In this document: positions 51,956-60,712 of the stretch, in pieces
How the letters are laid out: each line of letters opens with the position of its first letter
Position numbering within the stretch: the stretch's first letter is position 1
Source of the DNA: Iodobacter arcticus
GTDB taxonomy: Bacteria; Pseudomonadota; Gammaproteobacteria; Burkholderiales; Chitinibacteraceae
DNA: 64,000 nucleotides
Assembly: GCF_042664895.1 (NCBI RefSeq)
Contig: NZ_JBHTBQ010000004.1
Span: 124,001-188,000 of the forward strand
Direction of reading: 5' to 3'
The notes under the pieces: generated by a model
Databases searched by the model: none
What the model was told of the DNA's origin: nothing
The model's input: the letters and a program-made list of their open reading frames with translations, nothing else
Made by a program: the position numbers and the translations under genes

Positions 51956-52222
51956 ATGACTCTCTACGATTTACCTTCTCTTACCCCCGCCAAAATTATT
52001 TCTAGCCAGCTGAGCGCCGAGCTAACTCAGCGTCTGGCGGCTTTAGGCCTGCATGCTGATCGCGAGATCGAGGTAATTCGACGGGGATGCTTAGGCGGGC
52101 CTTTGCAACTTAAGTGTGGCAGCACCGAGTTTATGTTGCGCCTCGATGCCGCAAGGCGGATTGTGGTGGCGCTTTTGCCAGAGGCGAATTCTCTGCTTGC
52201 TGAGCATGGGGTGCTCGCATGA
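51956..52222 (+). CDS. feoA: FeoA, ferrous iron transport accessory protein
   Basis: 88 residues from MTLYDLPSLTPAKIISSQL; the frame is open 25 residues further upstream, but these are not FeoA-like. SH3-like fold: RLAALGLHADREIEVIRRG, then LGGPLQLKCGSTEFMLRLD. It aids FeoB at the inner-membrane face. ATGA overlap with feoB. No clear ribosome-binding site is seen. Confidence 0.88.
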   Translation: MTLYDLPSLTPAKIISSQLSAELTQRLAALGLHADREIEVIRRGCLGGPLQLKCGSTEFMLRLDAARRIVVALLPEANSLLAEHGVLA

Positions 52223-53985
52223 AACGCGTTGCCCTCGTAGGGATGCCCAATACCGGTAAATCGACCTTATTTAATCGTATTACGGGGGGCACAGCGCGTA
52301 CAGCCAATTGGCCGGGGCTAACGGTGGAATTAGCTTCTAGCCGTATTTTGCTCGGTGGCTCTATGGTGCAGATGGTCGATCTGCCGGGGATTTATGATTT
52401 AAGTGGTGGGGCCGAGGATGAGCGCCTTGCTCAGGAGTTTCTCAATAAAACTGAGTTAGATGCCATTCTTTTGGTGCTCAATGCAACGCAGCTTGATCGG
52501 CAACTGGTATTGGCTTTACAGCTCAAAGCGCTAGGCGCGCCGCTGATTATTGCGCTCAATATGAGCGATGAGGCCAAGCAAGCAGGGGTGCAAATTAATG
52601 TGCAAGGGCTGGCCGAGCAATTAGCTTGCCCCGTATTAAAAATAAGTGCCAAACATGGCCTAGGAATCAGCGAGCTTAAAGACGCTTTGAATCGCTTGAT
52701 CAGCCATCAGCCGCCTCGGCAAATTGATTTGGCCGCAGCGCCACGTTCTGAAACCCTGCATGATGAAGAGGCGCGCCTCTATGCGCGTTTTATCGAACGG
52801 CCTGCCGTATTAGCGCCAGGCCCAAGCGCTATGTTAGATCGCTGGATTCTTCACCCGTGGCTGGGCCTGCCGATCTTTGTTTTGATGATGTTTTGTCTAT
52901 TTCAGCTGACCTACGCCTTGGGCGTGCCACTGCAAGATGCGGTAGGCGATGGTTTGGAATGGTTTAAACAGGCAGCACTTGTGCCTGCTGCAGCCACATG
53001 GCCGCCATTTTTAGCGGGGCTTTTGGTGAATGGTGTGTACGATGGGCTCAGCACGGTACTGACGTTTATTCCGATTATTTTTTTGTTCTTTTGCCTGATG
53101 GCGATTATCGAAGACTCGGGTTATTTCTCGCGTGCGGCTTTTATGATGGACGGCCTGATGGCGCGGCTTGGCATGGATGGGCGCGGCTTTGTGATGCTGA
53201 TGATGGGCTTTGGCTGCAATGTGCCTGCGCTGATGGCAACAAGGGTGATAAGGGATAGAAAGGCACGTTTACTGACGATGCTGGCCATTCCATTTTCGCT
53301 TTGCTCGGCGCGTTTACAGATTTTTCTGTTTTTAACCGGCGCGCTGTTTAGCCCGCTGCAAGCGCCTTGGGTGCTGTTATCACTCTATTTTGCGAGTATT
53401 TTTATCTCTATGGGCACGGCACTCCTGCTGCGTGGCCGCTTTAAATCGACTGAGCCGTTTACGCTAGAGCTGCCGCCTTATCGCTTTCCTGTGCTGCGGC
53501 AAATATTTTTACGCGGCTGGGGCGAGGCGGCAGGCTTTGTACGCTTGGCGACGACCATGATTGTGATCGGCGTGGTCTTGGTTTGGCTGCTGAGTAATTA
53601 TCCAAATCCACAACACAGTTATTCCACCATGATTGCTGAGTTCTTTCAGCCAGTGTTATCACCGATCGGTATTCAGGCTGAGCTATCGATTGCCTTAATG
53701 TTTGGCTTTGTGGCCAAAGAAGTGGTGCTTGGCGCGCTGGCGGTGATTGCCGGGCAAGATGGCCCTGCCTTGGCGCATCATTTATCTATCGTGCTTGATC
53801 CGGTATCGGCTTATAGCTTTATGCTATTTTCATTGACCTATGTGCCCTGCGTTTCTACTATTGCGGCCATGCGCAAGGAATCGAATAGCGTAGCGCTAAC
53901 GACTTTCTCTGTGGTCTATTCTTTATTACTTGCTTGGGTGCTGTCGTTTATCTTTTACCAAGGGGCGAGAATATTGGGGTTTTAA
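52219..53985 (+). CDS. feoB: FeoB, ferrous iron transporter
   Basis: 588 residues, shorter than the 773 of E. coli but in the range of compact betaproteobacterial forms. The G domain has VGMPNTGKSTLF (G1), VDLPGIYDL (G3), NMSD (G4) and SAKHG (G5). The membrane part includes two Gate regions and the Cys-bearing FGCNVPALMATRVI, plus FVAKEVVLGALAV. It imports Fe(II) across the inner membrane. No feoC was found. Confidence 0.95.
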   Translation: MKRVALVGMPNTGKSTLFNRITGGTARTANWPGLTVELASSRILLGGSMVQMVDLPGIYDLSGGAEDERLAQEFLNKTELDAILLVLNATQLDRQLVLALQLKALGAPLIIALNMSDEAKQAGVQINVQGLAEQLACPVLKISAKHGLGISELKDALNRLISHQPPRQIDLAAAPRSETLHDEEARLYARFIERPAVLAPGPSAMLDRWILHPWLGLPIFVLMMFCLFQLTYALGVPLQDAVGDGLEWFKQAALVPAAATWPPFLAGLLVNGVYDGLSTVLTFIPIIFLFFCLMAIIEDSGYFSRAAFMMDGLMARLGMDGRGFVMLMMGFGCNVPALMATRVIRDRKARLLTMLAIPFSLCSARLQIFLFLTGALFSPLQAPWVLLSLYFASIFISMGTALLLRGRFKSTEPFTLELPPYRFPVLRQIFLRGWGEAAGFVRLATTMIVIGVVLVWLLSNYPNPQHSYSTMIAEFFQPVLSPIGIQAELSIALMFGFVAKEVVLGALAVIAGQDGPALAHHLSIVLDPVSAYSFMLFSLTYVPCVSTIAAMRKESNSVALTTFSVVYSLLLAWVLSFIFYQGARILGF

Positions 53986-54005
53986 AAATTCAGTAAGGGA
54001 TTTGA

Positions 54006-54962
54006 ATGAGCGATTTATTGTTTCCAGAAATTCAACCTCACCGCAGTGGCCGCTTGGCCGTGGATGATGTGCACACCCTTTATTGGGAAGAATGCGGTAA
54101 TCCAGATGGCGTGCCGGTGCTGTTTTTGCATGGTGGCCCTGGTGGCGGTACTTCACCCATGCATCGCCGCTTTTTTGACCCAGCCTATTACCGCATTGTG
54201 CTATTTGATCAACGCGGTGCAGGGCAATCGACGCCCTTGGGCGAGTATCGCAATAACACCACCACTCATTTAATCGCCGATATCGAAGTCTTGCGTCAGA
54301 TGTTGGATGTAGAGCAGTGGTTGGTGTTTGGCGGCTCTTGGGGTTCCACTCTTTCGCTGGCCTATGGTGAGGCGCATCCTGAAGCGTGTTTAGGCTTTAT
54401 CTTGCGTGGGATTTTTCTCTGTACCAAGGCCGAGGTGGATTGGTTTGTGAATGGCATCGGCCATTTTTACCCAGAAGTCCACGCCGAATTCGCCGCGCAA
54501 ATTCCAGCGTCTGAGCGAGACAACTTGCTCGAAGCCTATAGTCAGCGCCTCTTTAATGATGATCCAGCAGTCTATCTGCCCGCCGCCCGCAGTTGGAGCC
54601 GTTACGAAGGAAGTTGTCTATTTTTAGAACCGCAAAGCAGCACGATTGCTCAGTTTGAAACCGATGCCGTTTGCACTAGCTTAGGCCGCTTAGAGGCGCA
54701 TTATATGTACCATGCTGGGTTTATGGCAGAAGACCAATTGGTGCAACAGGTGGGCAAAATTCGCCATCTGCCAGCGGTGATTATTCAAGGTCGTTACGAC
54801 GTGATTTGCCCACCAAAATCGGCTTATCGCCTGCATCAAGCTTGGCCTGAATCCACCTTGCATATCATTCCTGATGCCGGTCATGCAGCAATGGAGCCGG
54901 GGACTGCTACGGCTTTAATGAAAGCGACTGAGGAATTTAAATTGCAGGGGAAGTTTTCTTAA
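54006..54962 (+). CDS. pip: proline iminopeptidase
   Basis: 318 residues, alpha/beta hydrolase. It releases N-terminal proline from peptides. Oxyanion region LFLHGGPGGGTSP; FDQRGAGQSTP; nucleophile Ser in FGGSWGSTLSLAY; acidic residue in GRYDVICPP; His in DAGHAAMEPG. Starts 20 nt after feoB but is probably functionally separate. Confidence 0.93.
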   Translation: MSDLLFPEIQPHRSGRLAVDDVHTLYWEECGNPDGVPVLFLHGGPGGGTSPMHRRFFDPAYYRIVLFDQRGAGQSTPLGEYRNNTTTHLIADIEVLRQMLDVEQWLVFGGSWGSTLSLAYGEAHPEACLGFILRGIFLCTKAEVDWFVNGIGHFYPEVHAEFAAQIPASERDNLLEAYSQRLFNDDPAVYLPAARSWSRYEGSCLFLEPQSSTIAQFETDAVCTSLGRLEAHYMYHAGFMAEDQLVQQVGKIRHLPAVIIQGRYDVICPPKSAYRLHQAWPESTLHIIPDAGHAAMEPGTATALMKATEEFKLQGKFS

Positions 54963-54983
54963 GTCGCTTATGGCGGGGGACAA

Positions 54984-55092
54984 CCCAATCCTATCAACTT
55001 AAGGTCAAAGTCTGGTTTTGCGTAGGGTGTGCAAATCGTTTTTCTTGCGCACCGCTTTCGGTGCGCAACGACTGCGTCGTTGTACACCCTAC
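54984..55092. repeat. dispersed GTAGGG-bounded inverted repeat
   Basis: Lead-in CCCAATCCTATCAACTT, then GTAGGGTGTGCAA (from 55022) closing with TTGTACACCCTAC (55092). Internal stem TTGCGCACCG / CGGTGCGCAA. Same family as 14464-14608 and 59398-59460. Confidence 0.75.
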
Positions 55093-55110
55093 AAACCTCA
55101 CCACAATAAT

Positions 55111-55178
55111 TCTCCTCTGTTTTTCTCCGTGAAACTCCGCGTTCTCCGTGCCCTCCGTGTTTCAAGATTTGGGTTTGT
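55111..55178. repeat. TCCGTG-type dispersed repeat
   Basis: TTTTCTCCGTGAAACTCCGC, GTTCTCCGTGCCCTCCGTG and TTTCAAGATTTGGGTTTG. The most complete copy in the window; it follows the GTAGGG repeat and precedes the xerC stop. Confidence 0.7.
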
Positions 55179-55196
55179 GCTTACCCAACAACAAAA

Positions 55197-56195
55197 CTAC
55201 TTCTCTTCTTGATCCTCAGGCTTTTTAGCCCTTGGGTGCGTGCGGTCGTATTCTTGTGCTAGGTGCTGGTAATCGAGGTGGGTATAGACTTGGGTGGTGG
55301 CGATGCTGGCGTGGCCGAGGAGTTCTTGCACGGCGCGTAGATCGCGGGAGCTTTGCAGTAAATGGCTGGCGCAGCTGTGGCGCAGTTTGTGTGGATAGAG
55401 CGGCTCGGCGATGTTGAGTTTGGTTTCCCAATATTTGATGCGTAATTGCACCGCGCGGGTGCTGAGCGAGCCGCCGTTTTTGCCGATAAAAACGGTGTTG
55501 TCTTTTGGGGCTAGCTTGGGGCGCTCTAACAGCCAGCGGCGGATTGCTTCACAGGCCACGCTACCCACAGGGAGTTGCCGTGTTTTTCCGCCCTTACCGG
55601 TGACTACCGCCATGCCGTGATTGAGGTCTAAATCCAGCAGGGTAATCGAAACCAATTCCGCTACGCGCAGGCCTGAGGAATAGGCTAACTCGAAGATCGC
55701 CTTATCGCGGCAGGCTAGGATTTCGTCGTCGGGCATGTTTTCTAAAAAGCCGCTGGCGTCATCAATGGTCATCGCGGCCGGTAGCTTTTTACTGGATTTT
55801 GGGGGCTTTACCCCGTCGGCCGGGTTTATGGGCCAGTGAAAATCACGGCACATCAGCCGGTAAAACGTACGCCAAGTGGAAAGCGTGCGGGCGATGCTTC
55901 TGGCCGATAGGCTTTGGCCGGTTAGTTTTCGTACATAGCCGCGAATTTCTTTGGGCGTGAGCGCCGATAAATCATGGCCAACCGCGCATTCCATTAGGGT
56001 GGCCATATCGCGGGCGTAGGCTGCACGGGTGTGTTCCCCAGCGCCTTTTTCGCCTTCCAAATATTGCACAAAGTGGGCGAGCATGGCGTGTTTTGCGTTG
56101 ATTTGTTCGGTGCTATCACCTTTATCCGCAGGCTTGCTGCTGGGGGCAGCATCTTCCCTGTGAGTTAGGGGAAGACGCTCCGTCGCAACTTGCAT
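55197..56195 (-). CDS. xerC: tyrosine recombinase XerC
   Basis: 332 residues with a longer N-terminus than the usual 300. Resolves chromosome dimers at dif with XerD. N-terminal SAM-like domain (MLAHFVQYLEGEKGAGEHT). Catalytic residues: Arg in SSGLRVAEL, Lys in VTGKGGKTRQL, His/Arg in HKLRHSCASHLL, His in LLGHASIATTQ and Tyr in QVYTHLD. The start codon shares its A with the upstream stop (TGATG). Part of dapF-DUF484-xerC. Confidence 0.95.
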   Translation of the reverse strand: MQVATERLPLTHREDAAPSSKPADKGDSTEQINAKHAMLAHFVQYLEGEKGAGEHTRAAYARDMATLMECAVGHDLSALTPKEIRGYVRKLTGQSLSARSIARTLSTWRTFYRLMCRDFHWPINPADGVKPPKSSKKLPAAMTIDDASGFLENMPDDEILACRDKAIFELAYSSGLRVAELVSITLLDLDLNHGMAVVTGKGGKTRQLPVGSVACEAIRRWLLERPKLAPKDNTVFIGKNGGSLSTRAVQLRIKYWETKLNIAEPLYPHKLRHSCASHLLQSSRDLRAVQELLGHASIATTQVYTHLDYQHLAQEYDRTHPRAKKPEDQEEK

Positions 56196-56887
56196 CACAC
56201 TTCTTCGGTGAGCAGCATAGGCTCGTCATCGGGCGCAAATTGGGGAACGGCGCGGCGAATCGATGCGGATACTAAATCAGATAAGCGCTGTAAATACAGC
56301 GTGCCCATATCAGGGTAGAAGCGCTCAATATCTTCACTGGCCATGACGAGTACACCAAATGGCTCGCCGCCGGTGCGCAGAGCAAATTGGGCGAAGGATT
56401 TTAGCGTGCTCGATTCAACATCAAACCAAGACAGCACTTCATCGGTGACATAGGGGCCGCAGTAAGGCGAGACTAAGTTTTGCGCTAACTTTTGCACCGC
56501 GTCTCCTACGGGAGCAAATTCGCGTAGATTACAATCGCTATTCAGCCACAGTCGTAAGGCAATATGCGGCACACCAAAGCGATGCTGCAAATGGTATTCC
56601 AAGGTGCCGATCATGCTGGCCAAATCATCGGCCTGCATCAGGCTGACACTCAGTTGGTGCAGCTTCTCTGAGATATGGTCATTTTCGGTCCCAAATTCTA
56701 GTAAATCTCCTAAGCGCAGCTCCAGCGAGCGGTTTTTTTCGCGCAGGGTAAGCAGTTGCCGCTCGGCCAGAGAAATAGCCTGGCCGCGGTGCGTGTGCGG
56801 CACATAGATTTCAGCCAGCTCATCGGCGTATTGGTCAAAAAATTCTGGGTTGTTCCGAAGCCAAGCGACGATTTCATTAGGCTGCAT
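56195..56887 (-). CDS. DUF484 family protein (GAF-like)
   Basis: 230 residues from MQPNEIVAWLRNNPEFF with AAGGAG upstream; the frame extends 11 residues further but the site favours this ATG. N-terminal helical DUF484 head (EFFDQYADELAEIYVPH), coiled coil (LAERQLLTLREKNRSLELRL), then a GAF-like domain. Function unknown. Regularly sits between dapF and xerC, and here it overlaps both. Confidence 0.9.
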   Translation of the reverse strand: MQPNEIVAWLRNNPEFFDQYADELAEIYVPHTHRGQAISLAERQLLTLREKNRSLELRLGDLLEFGTENDHISEKLHQLSVSLMQADDLASMIGTLEYHLQHRFGVPHIALRLWLNSDCNLREFAPVGDAVQKLAQNLVSPYCGPYVTDEVLSWFDVESSTLKSFAQFALRTGGEPFGVLVMASEDIERFYPDMGTLYLQRLSDLVSASIRRAVPQFAPDDEPMLLTEEV

Positions 56888-57740
56888 ATTCTTCTCCTTG
56901 GAGATTGATAGTGCCGTCAAACACGGTGACGGCCGGGCCGGTCATCCATACTGCTTGCGAATTCCCTTCCCAAGCAATGGTCAGCTCGCCACCATGAGTG
57001 ATGACGCGAACGCGAGGGTTGAGTAAGCCACGACGTATCCCCGCTACAACCGCAGCACAAGCGCCTGTGCCGCAAGCCAGCGTTTCGCCCGCAGCGCGTT
57101 CAAACACGCGGAGTTTGATTTCATCACGGCTGATGATTTGCATAAAGCCAACATTTACCTTGGATGGGAATTGCGGGTGGTTTTCAATCTTTGGACCGAT
57201 GCTGGCAACAGGGGCAGCTTCAACGTCAGCAACAACTTGCACCGCGTGTGGGTTGCCCATCGAGACCACGCTAATCTCAAAGCTTACGCCGTCAACATCG
57301 AGTGAATGGATGACCCGATCGCCTTCTTCAATAGCGTCCGCAAGAAAGGGGATTTCCTTTGGGGTAAATTGCGGCACGCCCATGTTGACGCTGACATGGC
57401 CATTATCTTCTAGCCTTGGGTAAATCACCCCTCTTGCTGTTTCAACGGCGATTTCTTTTTTAAGGCTTAGCTTTTTATCGTGCACAAAGCGTGCAAAGCA
57501 GCGTGCGCCATTGCCGCATTGCTCCACTTCGCCGCCGTCATTATTAAAAATGCGGTAGCTAAAATCGATATCGGCACGTGGCGAGTTTTCCACTAATAAA
57601 AGCTGGTCAAAACCAATGCCAAAATGCCGATCACCTAGCTGGCGTATGGTGTCGGTGCTCAGCTTGACCTGCTGATTAACCCCATCAATCACCATAAAAT
57701 CATTACCTAGGCCTTGCATCTTTGTGAATTGAAGTTTCAT
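56877..57740 (-). CDS. dapF: diaminopimelate epimerase
   Basis: 287 residues. Interconverts LL- and meso-diaminopimelate for lysine and peptidoglycan. Both catalytic Cys motifs are present: EQCGNGARCFARFVHD and LACGTGACAAVVAG. Opens MKLQFTKMQGLGNDFMVID. First gene of the minus-strand dapF-DUF484-xerC unit. Confidence 0.97.
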   Translation of the reverse strand: MKLQFTKMQGLGNDFMVIDGVNQQVKLSTDTIRQLGDRHFGIGFDQLLLVENSPRADIDFSYRIFNNDGGEVEQCGNGARCFARFVHDKKLSLKKEIAVETARGVIYPRLEDNGHVSVNMGVPQFTPKEIPFLADAIEEGDRVIHSLDVDGVSFEISVVSMGNPHAVQVVADVEAAPVASIGPKIENHPQFPSKVNVGFMQIISRDEIKLRVFERAAGETLACGTGACAAVVAGIRRGLLNPRVRVITHGGELTIAWEGNSQAVWMTGPAVTVFDGTINLQGEEYAA

Positions 57741-58024
57741 ATACTTGGTGCGTCGCTGAAGAATTTAACTAAAGGTAAACTTAGCGGCCATTTAAGGCAA
57801 TGCGTGAATAAGAAAAAAATTACATGCTAAGCTTTGCCTGGCGAATTTAAGGGGATGCCTGTATGGGTTTTAGTTTGTATATGATCGGCTAATTGTGCAA
57901 TACACTAATTTTTTGTGTCAGAGCATGACTTGATTTATATAGATGCTTCCCGCATGTTTTTTACAAAGCTGACATTTTTATTCATTTATGTGTTTTCTAA
58001 AGTCTTTTTAAAAGGATTATAAAA

Positions 58025-58468
58025 ATGCTAAAACCAACTTTATTATTTGCAATCTTGCTAGCCAGTTGTTTATTTACAGCCCCCGCACAGGCTCGCAATG
58101 AAGGGAGTGAAATACTGCAAAGTGGTTTGATGTCTGTGGTGCTTTCGCCGGTATTGTCGCTAGAAGGTAAGCCTGTTGAAGCCTCGGCGGCATTGGGTTT
58201 GGGAGTGGGCTTTACGGTGGTAGGCGTGGGTAAGGTAGCGGCAGAGGCGAGCATGCTGACGATTGAGCGGGTGAGTGATGGCAGTCGTTATATGGTGAAA
58301 GTCAGCGAAGCCATGCTTAAAGAATTAGGCATTGCCGTGGGCACATCGATTAAAACGACCGTTGAAAGCACTGGCTATGCTTTGATTGCCTCGGGCAAAT
58401 TAGTGGCGTTTATTCCCAATGAAATAGGGATGTCTTTGCTGCACCAATCCAAAATTTCTGCCCAATAA
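58025..58468 (+). CDS. exported hypothetical protein, partner of the DUF2145 gene
   Basis: 147 residues. AAAAGGATT precedes the ATG. Signal peptide MLKPTLLFAILLASCLFTAP, cut near AQA. A Gly/Val-rich stretch (LGLGVGFTVVGVGKVAAE) follows, and then a small beta-rich part. I do not recognise a named domain. It lies 12 nt before the DUF2145 gene, so the two probably form one operon and act in the cell envelope. Confidence 0.75.
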   Translation: MLKPTLLFAILLASCLFTAPAQARNEGSEILQSGLMSVVLSPVLSLEGKPVEASAALGLGVGFTVVGVGKVAAEASMLTIERVSDGSRYMVKVSEAMLKELGIAVGTSIKTTVESTGYALIASGKLVAFIPNEIGMSLLHQSKISAQ

Positions 58469-58480
58469 GGGGATGTTTGC

Positions 58481-59296
58481 ATGCGCTCGAATCAATGGCT
58501 GCTTGGGCTGATCGCCAGTCTGCTAATGAGCCATGTCTGGGCTGGGCGTGCGTGCCAGGATGCGCCGCCTAATGCTGAGGCATTTCGTCAGGCGATGGCC
58601 GCAGGCTACGCCAGCATGCAGCAGCTGGATGAAATCAAGCCTAAAGTGGCGCTGATTGCGCGGGTAGGCCAAGATTTATCGGCTTACAATTTACGGTTTT
58701 CTCATCTAGGCTTTGTTTGGCGCGACCCTGGCGCTCAGGGCCAATGGCGGGTGATGCATTTATTAAATCAGTGCGGCACGGTGCAATCGGATTTATGGCG
58801 TGAAGGCTTGGCTAATTTTTTTATGGATGATCCTTTTGCCTATGATTCCTTGATTATTGTTCCATCTATTGCTGTGCAAGATAAGCTGCAATCCTGGTTA
58901 AGCGAGCAAAGCAAAATGGAGCAATTGCATGGCAACAAATACAATATGCTGGCCTATCCGTTTTCCACGCGGTATCAAAATTCAAATCAATGGGTGCTAG
59001 AAGGTTTGGCGTCGGCAATGAGCCGTGATCTGGATATCCGCAGCCGTGCTCAAGCTCAGCAATGGTTGAAATTGATGAATTACCAGCCTAGCGAACTAAA
59101 AATAAATACCTTTAAACGTTTGGGTGGGCGGGTGTTTCGCGCCAATATCGCTTTTGACGATCATCCAACGGATCGGCGGATGGCGGGGAAAATTGATACG
59201 GTAACCGTTGATTCAATCGTGAATTTTGTGCAGCAAGCTCTTCCGGAAAGTCGTAGCTATTTAGTCGTAGCGAAAAAATTACCGGAATTGCGCTAG
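58481..59296 (+). CDS. DUF2145 family exported protein
   Basis: 271 residues. GGGGA lies before the ATG. Signal peptide ends near SHVWA. Features of DUF2145: PKVALIARVGQDLSAYNLRF, SHLGFVWRD, NQCGTVQSDLW and an NQWVLEGLA helix. Papain/NlpC-like folding has been suggested for similar proteins, but I can only say the conserved Cys and His are present. The stop codon lies inside a CTAG that flanks a small palindromic insertion. Confidence 0.8.
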   Translation: MRSNQWLLGLIASLLMSHVWAGRACQDAPPNAEAFRQAMAAGYASMQQLDEIKPKVALIARVGQDLSAYNLRFSHLGFVWRDPGAQGQWRVMHLLNQCGTVQSDLWREGLANFFMDDPFAYDSLIIVPSIAVQDKLQSWLSEQSKMEQLHGNKYNMLAYPFSTRYQNSNQWVLEGLASAMSRDLDIRSRAQAQQWLKLMNYQPSELKINTFKRLGGRVFRANIAFDDHPTDRRMAGKIDTVTVDSIVNFVQQALPESRSYLVVAKKLPELR

Positions 59297-59351
59297 GATC
59301 TGTTGACGTTTCATTCGCGGCAATTGTGAATGAAATGTCAACAGACCCTAG
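59293..59351. mobile_element. 51-bp palindromic insertion flanked by CTAG
   Basis: CTAG at 59293-59296 and again at 59348-59351 flank arms GATCTGTTGACGTTTCATTC and GAATGAAATGTCAACAGACC (18 of 20 complementary) with an 11-nt loop. CTAG fits the YTAR target duplication of IS5-group elements. It is a minimal non-autonomous element or solo terminal-repeat remnant, and the left CTAG supplies the TAG stop of the DUF2145 gene. Confidence 0.6.
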
Positions 59352-59397
59352 AGAGATTGAGTTGGATAAAGACAAATATAAAAGCAGATGAATTCAT

Positions 59398-59460
59398 AGG
59401 GTGTGCAAGTGCTTTTCTTGCGCACCGCCTGCGTAACGACTTCGTCGTTTCACCCCCTAT
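59398..59460. repeat. dispersed GTAGGG-type inverted repeat (ATAGGG variant)
   Basis: ATAGGGTGTGCAAGTGCTTT, then CTTGCGCACCGC and ACGACTTCGTCGTT, closing with CACCCCCTAT. Matches the 55022-55092 copy with decay. Confidence 0.65.
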
Positions 59461-59466
59461 GAAAAA

Positions 59467-59502
59467 CGAAAAGCCGCAGAGCTGGAGCTGCGGCTTTTTA
59501 TT
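59467..59502. terminator. bidirectional terminator
   Basis: Stem AAAAGCCGCAG / CTGCGGCTTTT with an 8-nt loop; A-tract and T-tract on either side serve both the DUF2145 unit and the convergent DUF1835 gene. Confidence 0.88.
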
Positions 59503-60262
59503 TAATAAAATTTTTACGCACTTTAAAAGCAAATAAATCGTGCTGATCGGGGTGGCTTTCCATTTCGATCAGTCCTTGCGCCGCCAAGCAGCGTAAGCGC
59601 CACATGGCTAATACGTCACTGCGAAAAAAGTCTTTGCTAGCCTGTATCCAAAGCCCTGCAATCTGGCGGCAAGGCAAGTAGTTGTCGGTGATTAAAGCCA
59701 GCATTTCGGCGTCGAGCACGGTTTCGCCCAGATGTTGAAACGTCTGCCCATTCCAGCCACGAAACATACTGGTTTGCTGGCACAGCGTTTGCCATTCTTG
59801 CGCTAATTTTTGTAATTGGGCGAGAGGAACGAGTTCGCTATTGGCCGATTCGATTTGCTCGGGGCGAAGCAGGCTGAGTGGTACTTGACCTGCAATATAG
59901 CTGACGACTCCTGAGGTGTCAGGAATAATCAGCTTAAAATTTTGCCCCGTTTGATTTCGCCACCATGCTAAGCGGCGCAGCAAAAGCGCCTCGCCACAAG
60001 ATGTGCCTATCCATAAAGTAAGGTCTTGTGGCAGAGCTGCGAGCTGAGCGTTGCCTGCGGGGAGCACATCGCTAAAGTCAAAGCTGGATAGTGGGAATAC
60101 TTCATTCCAAAACTGAATTCTGGCTGCGGGGTAAACATGATCGATATCACCCAGCGGGCCAAGTGCTAAGTCATCCCTGTGGATGCGGATATCGGCATAG
60201 GGGCCAAGCAACTCCCGCAGAATATCTGCGGCAAAATCCCCTAAGACCAGATGGCAGCTCAC
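59498..60262 (-). CDS. DUF1835 domain protein
   Basis: 254 residues. N-terminal DUF1835 motif (LVLGDFAADILRELLG, then RDDLALGPLGD), a middle Rossmann-like part (LPQDLTLWIGTSCGEALLL) and a C-terminal helical region like DUF3658 (LITDNYLPCRQIAGLWI). Function unknown. Its start overlaps the CoA-binding gene's stop by 4 nt, so the two are co-translated. Confidence 0.78.
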   Translation of the reverse strand: MSCHLVLGDFAADILRELLGPYADIRIHRDDLALGPLGDIDHVYPAARIQFWNEVFPLSSFDFSDVLPAGNAQLAALPQDLTLWIGTSCGEALLLRRLAWWRNQTGQNFKLIIPDTSGVVSYIAGQVPLSLLRPEQIESANSELVPLAQLQKLAQEWQTLCQQTSMFRGWNGQTFQHLGETVLDAEMLALITDNYLPCRQIAGLWIQASKDFFRSDVLAMWRLRCLAAQGLIEMESHPDQHDLFAFKVRKNFIK

Positions 60263-60672
60263 AGGCAGAGCCGCAAATAATCAATCTTGATACATCGATC
60301 CATCACCACAAACAGCCCGGCGGCTTGGGCGCGTTCTGCCGCTGCCTCATTAATAATGCCCTGCTGAATCCATATTGCCGGGATCTGCAAGGCGATGGCT
60401 TCATCCACAATCGCGTCGACTTGATCTGCGGCTCGGAACACATTCACCAAATCTACCTTGTCCGGCACATCACTCAGGCTGGCATAAGCCGGCTCGCCCA
60501 GTACGCTTTCGGTAAAAGGGCGCACCGGCACAATTTGCATACCCACCTGTTGCATCACTTTGGCCACAGCAAAGCTTGGTCGATCGGGCTTGGGCGAAAG
60601 GCCCACTACGGCGATGCGGTGGATGCTGAGTAGAAACTGGCGGATGGCTTTGTCACTAGGATTTTGGAAAAT
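60259..60672 (-). CDS. CoA-binding (YccU-like) protein with apparent ATT start
   Basis: 137 residues if begun at an ATT, exactly the length of E. coli YccU. The frame is open back to a TAA at about 60690 but has no ATG, GTG or TTG before the Rossmann strand. The only conventional start, a GTG at 60606, would remove most of the first strand (RIAVVGLSPKPDRPSFAVAK). GGAG lies 7 nt before the ATT. The resulting order FQNPSDKAIRQFLLSIHRIA fits the family. Later motifs: VPVRPFTESVLGEPAYASL, KVDLVNVFRAADQV, IPAIWIQQGIINE and VVMDRCIKID. The start is an inference; a sequencing error or pseudogene is possible. Confidence 0.72.
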   Translation of the reverse strand: MFQNPSDKAIRQFLLSIHRIAVVGLSPKPDRPSFAVAKVMQQVGMQIVPVRPFTESVLGEPAYASLSDVPDKVDLVNVFRAADQVDAIVDEAIALQIPAIWIQQGIINEAAAERAQAAGLFVVMDRCIKIDYLRLCL

Positions 60673-60712
60673 AGCTTTTCTCCAGAGGGTGATTGATTAG
60701 TGATGCTACGCA

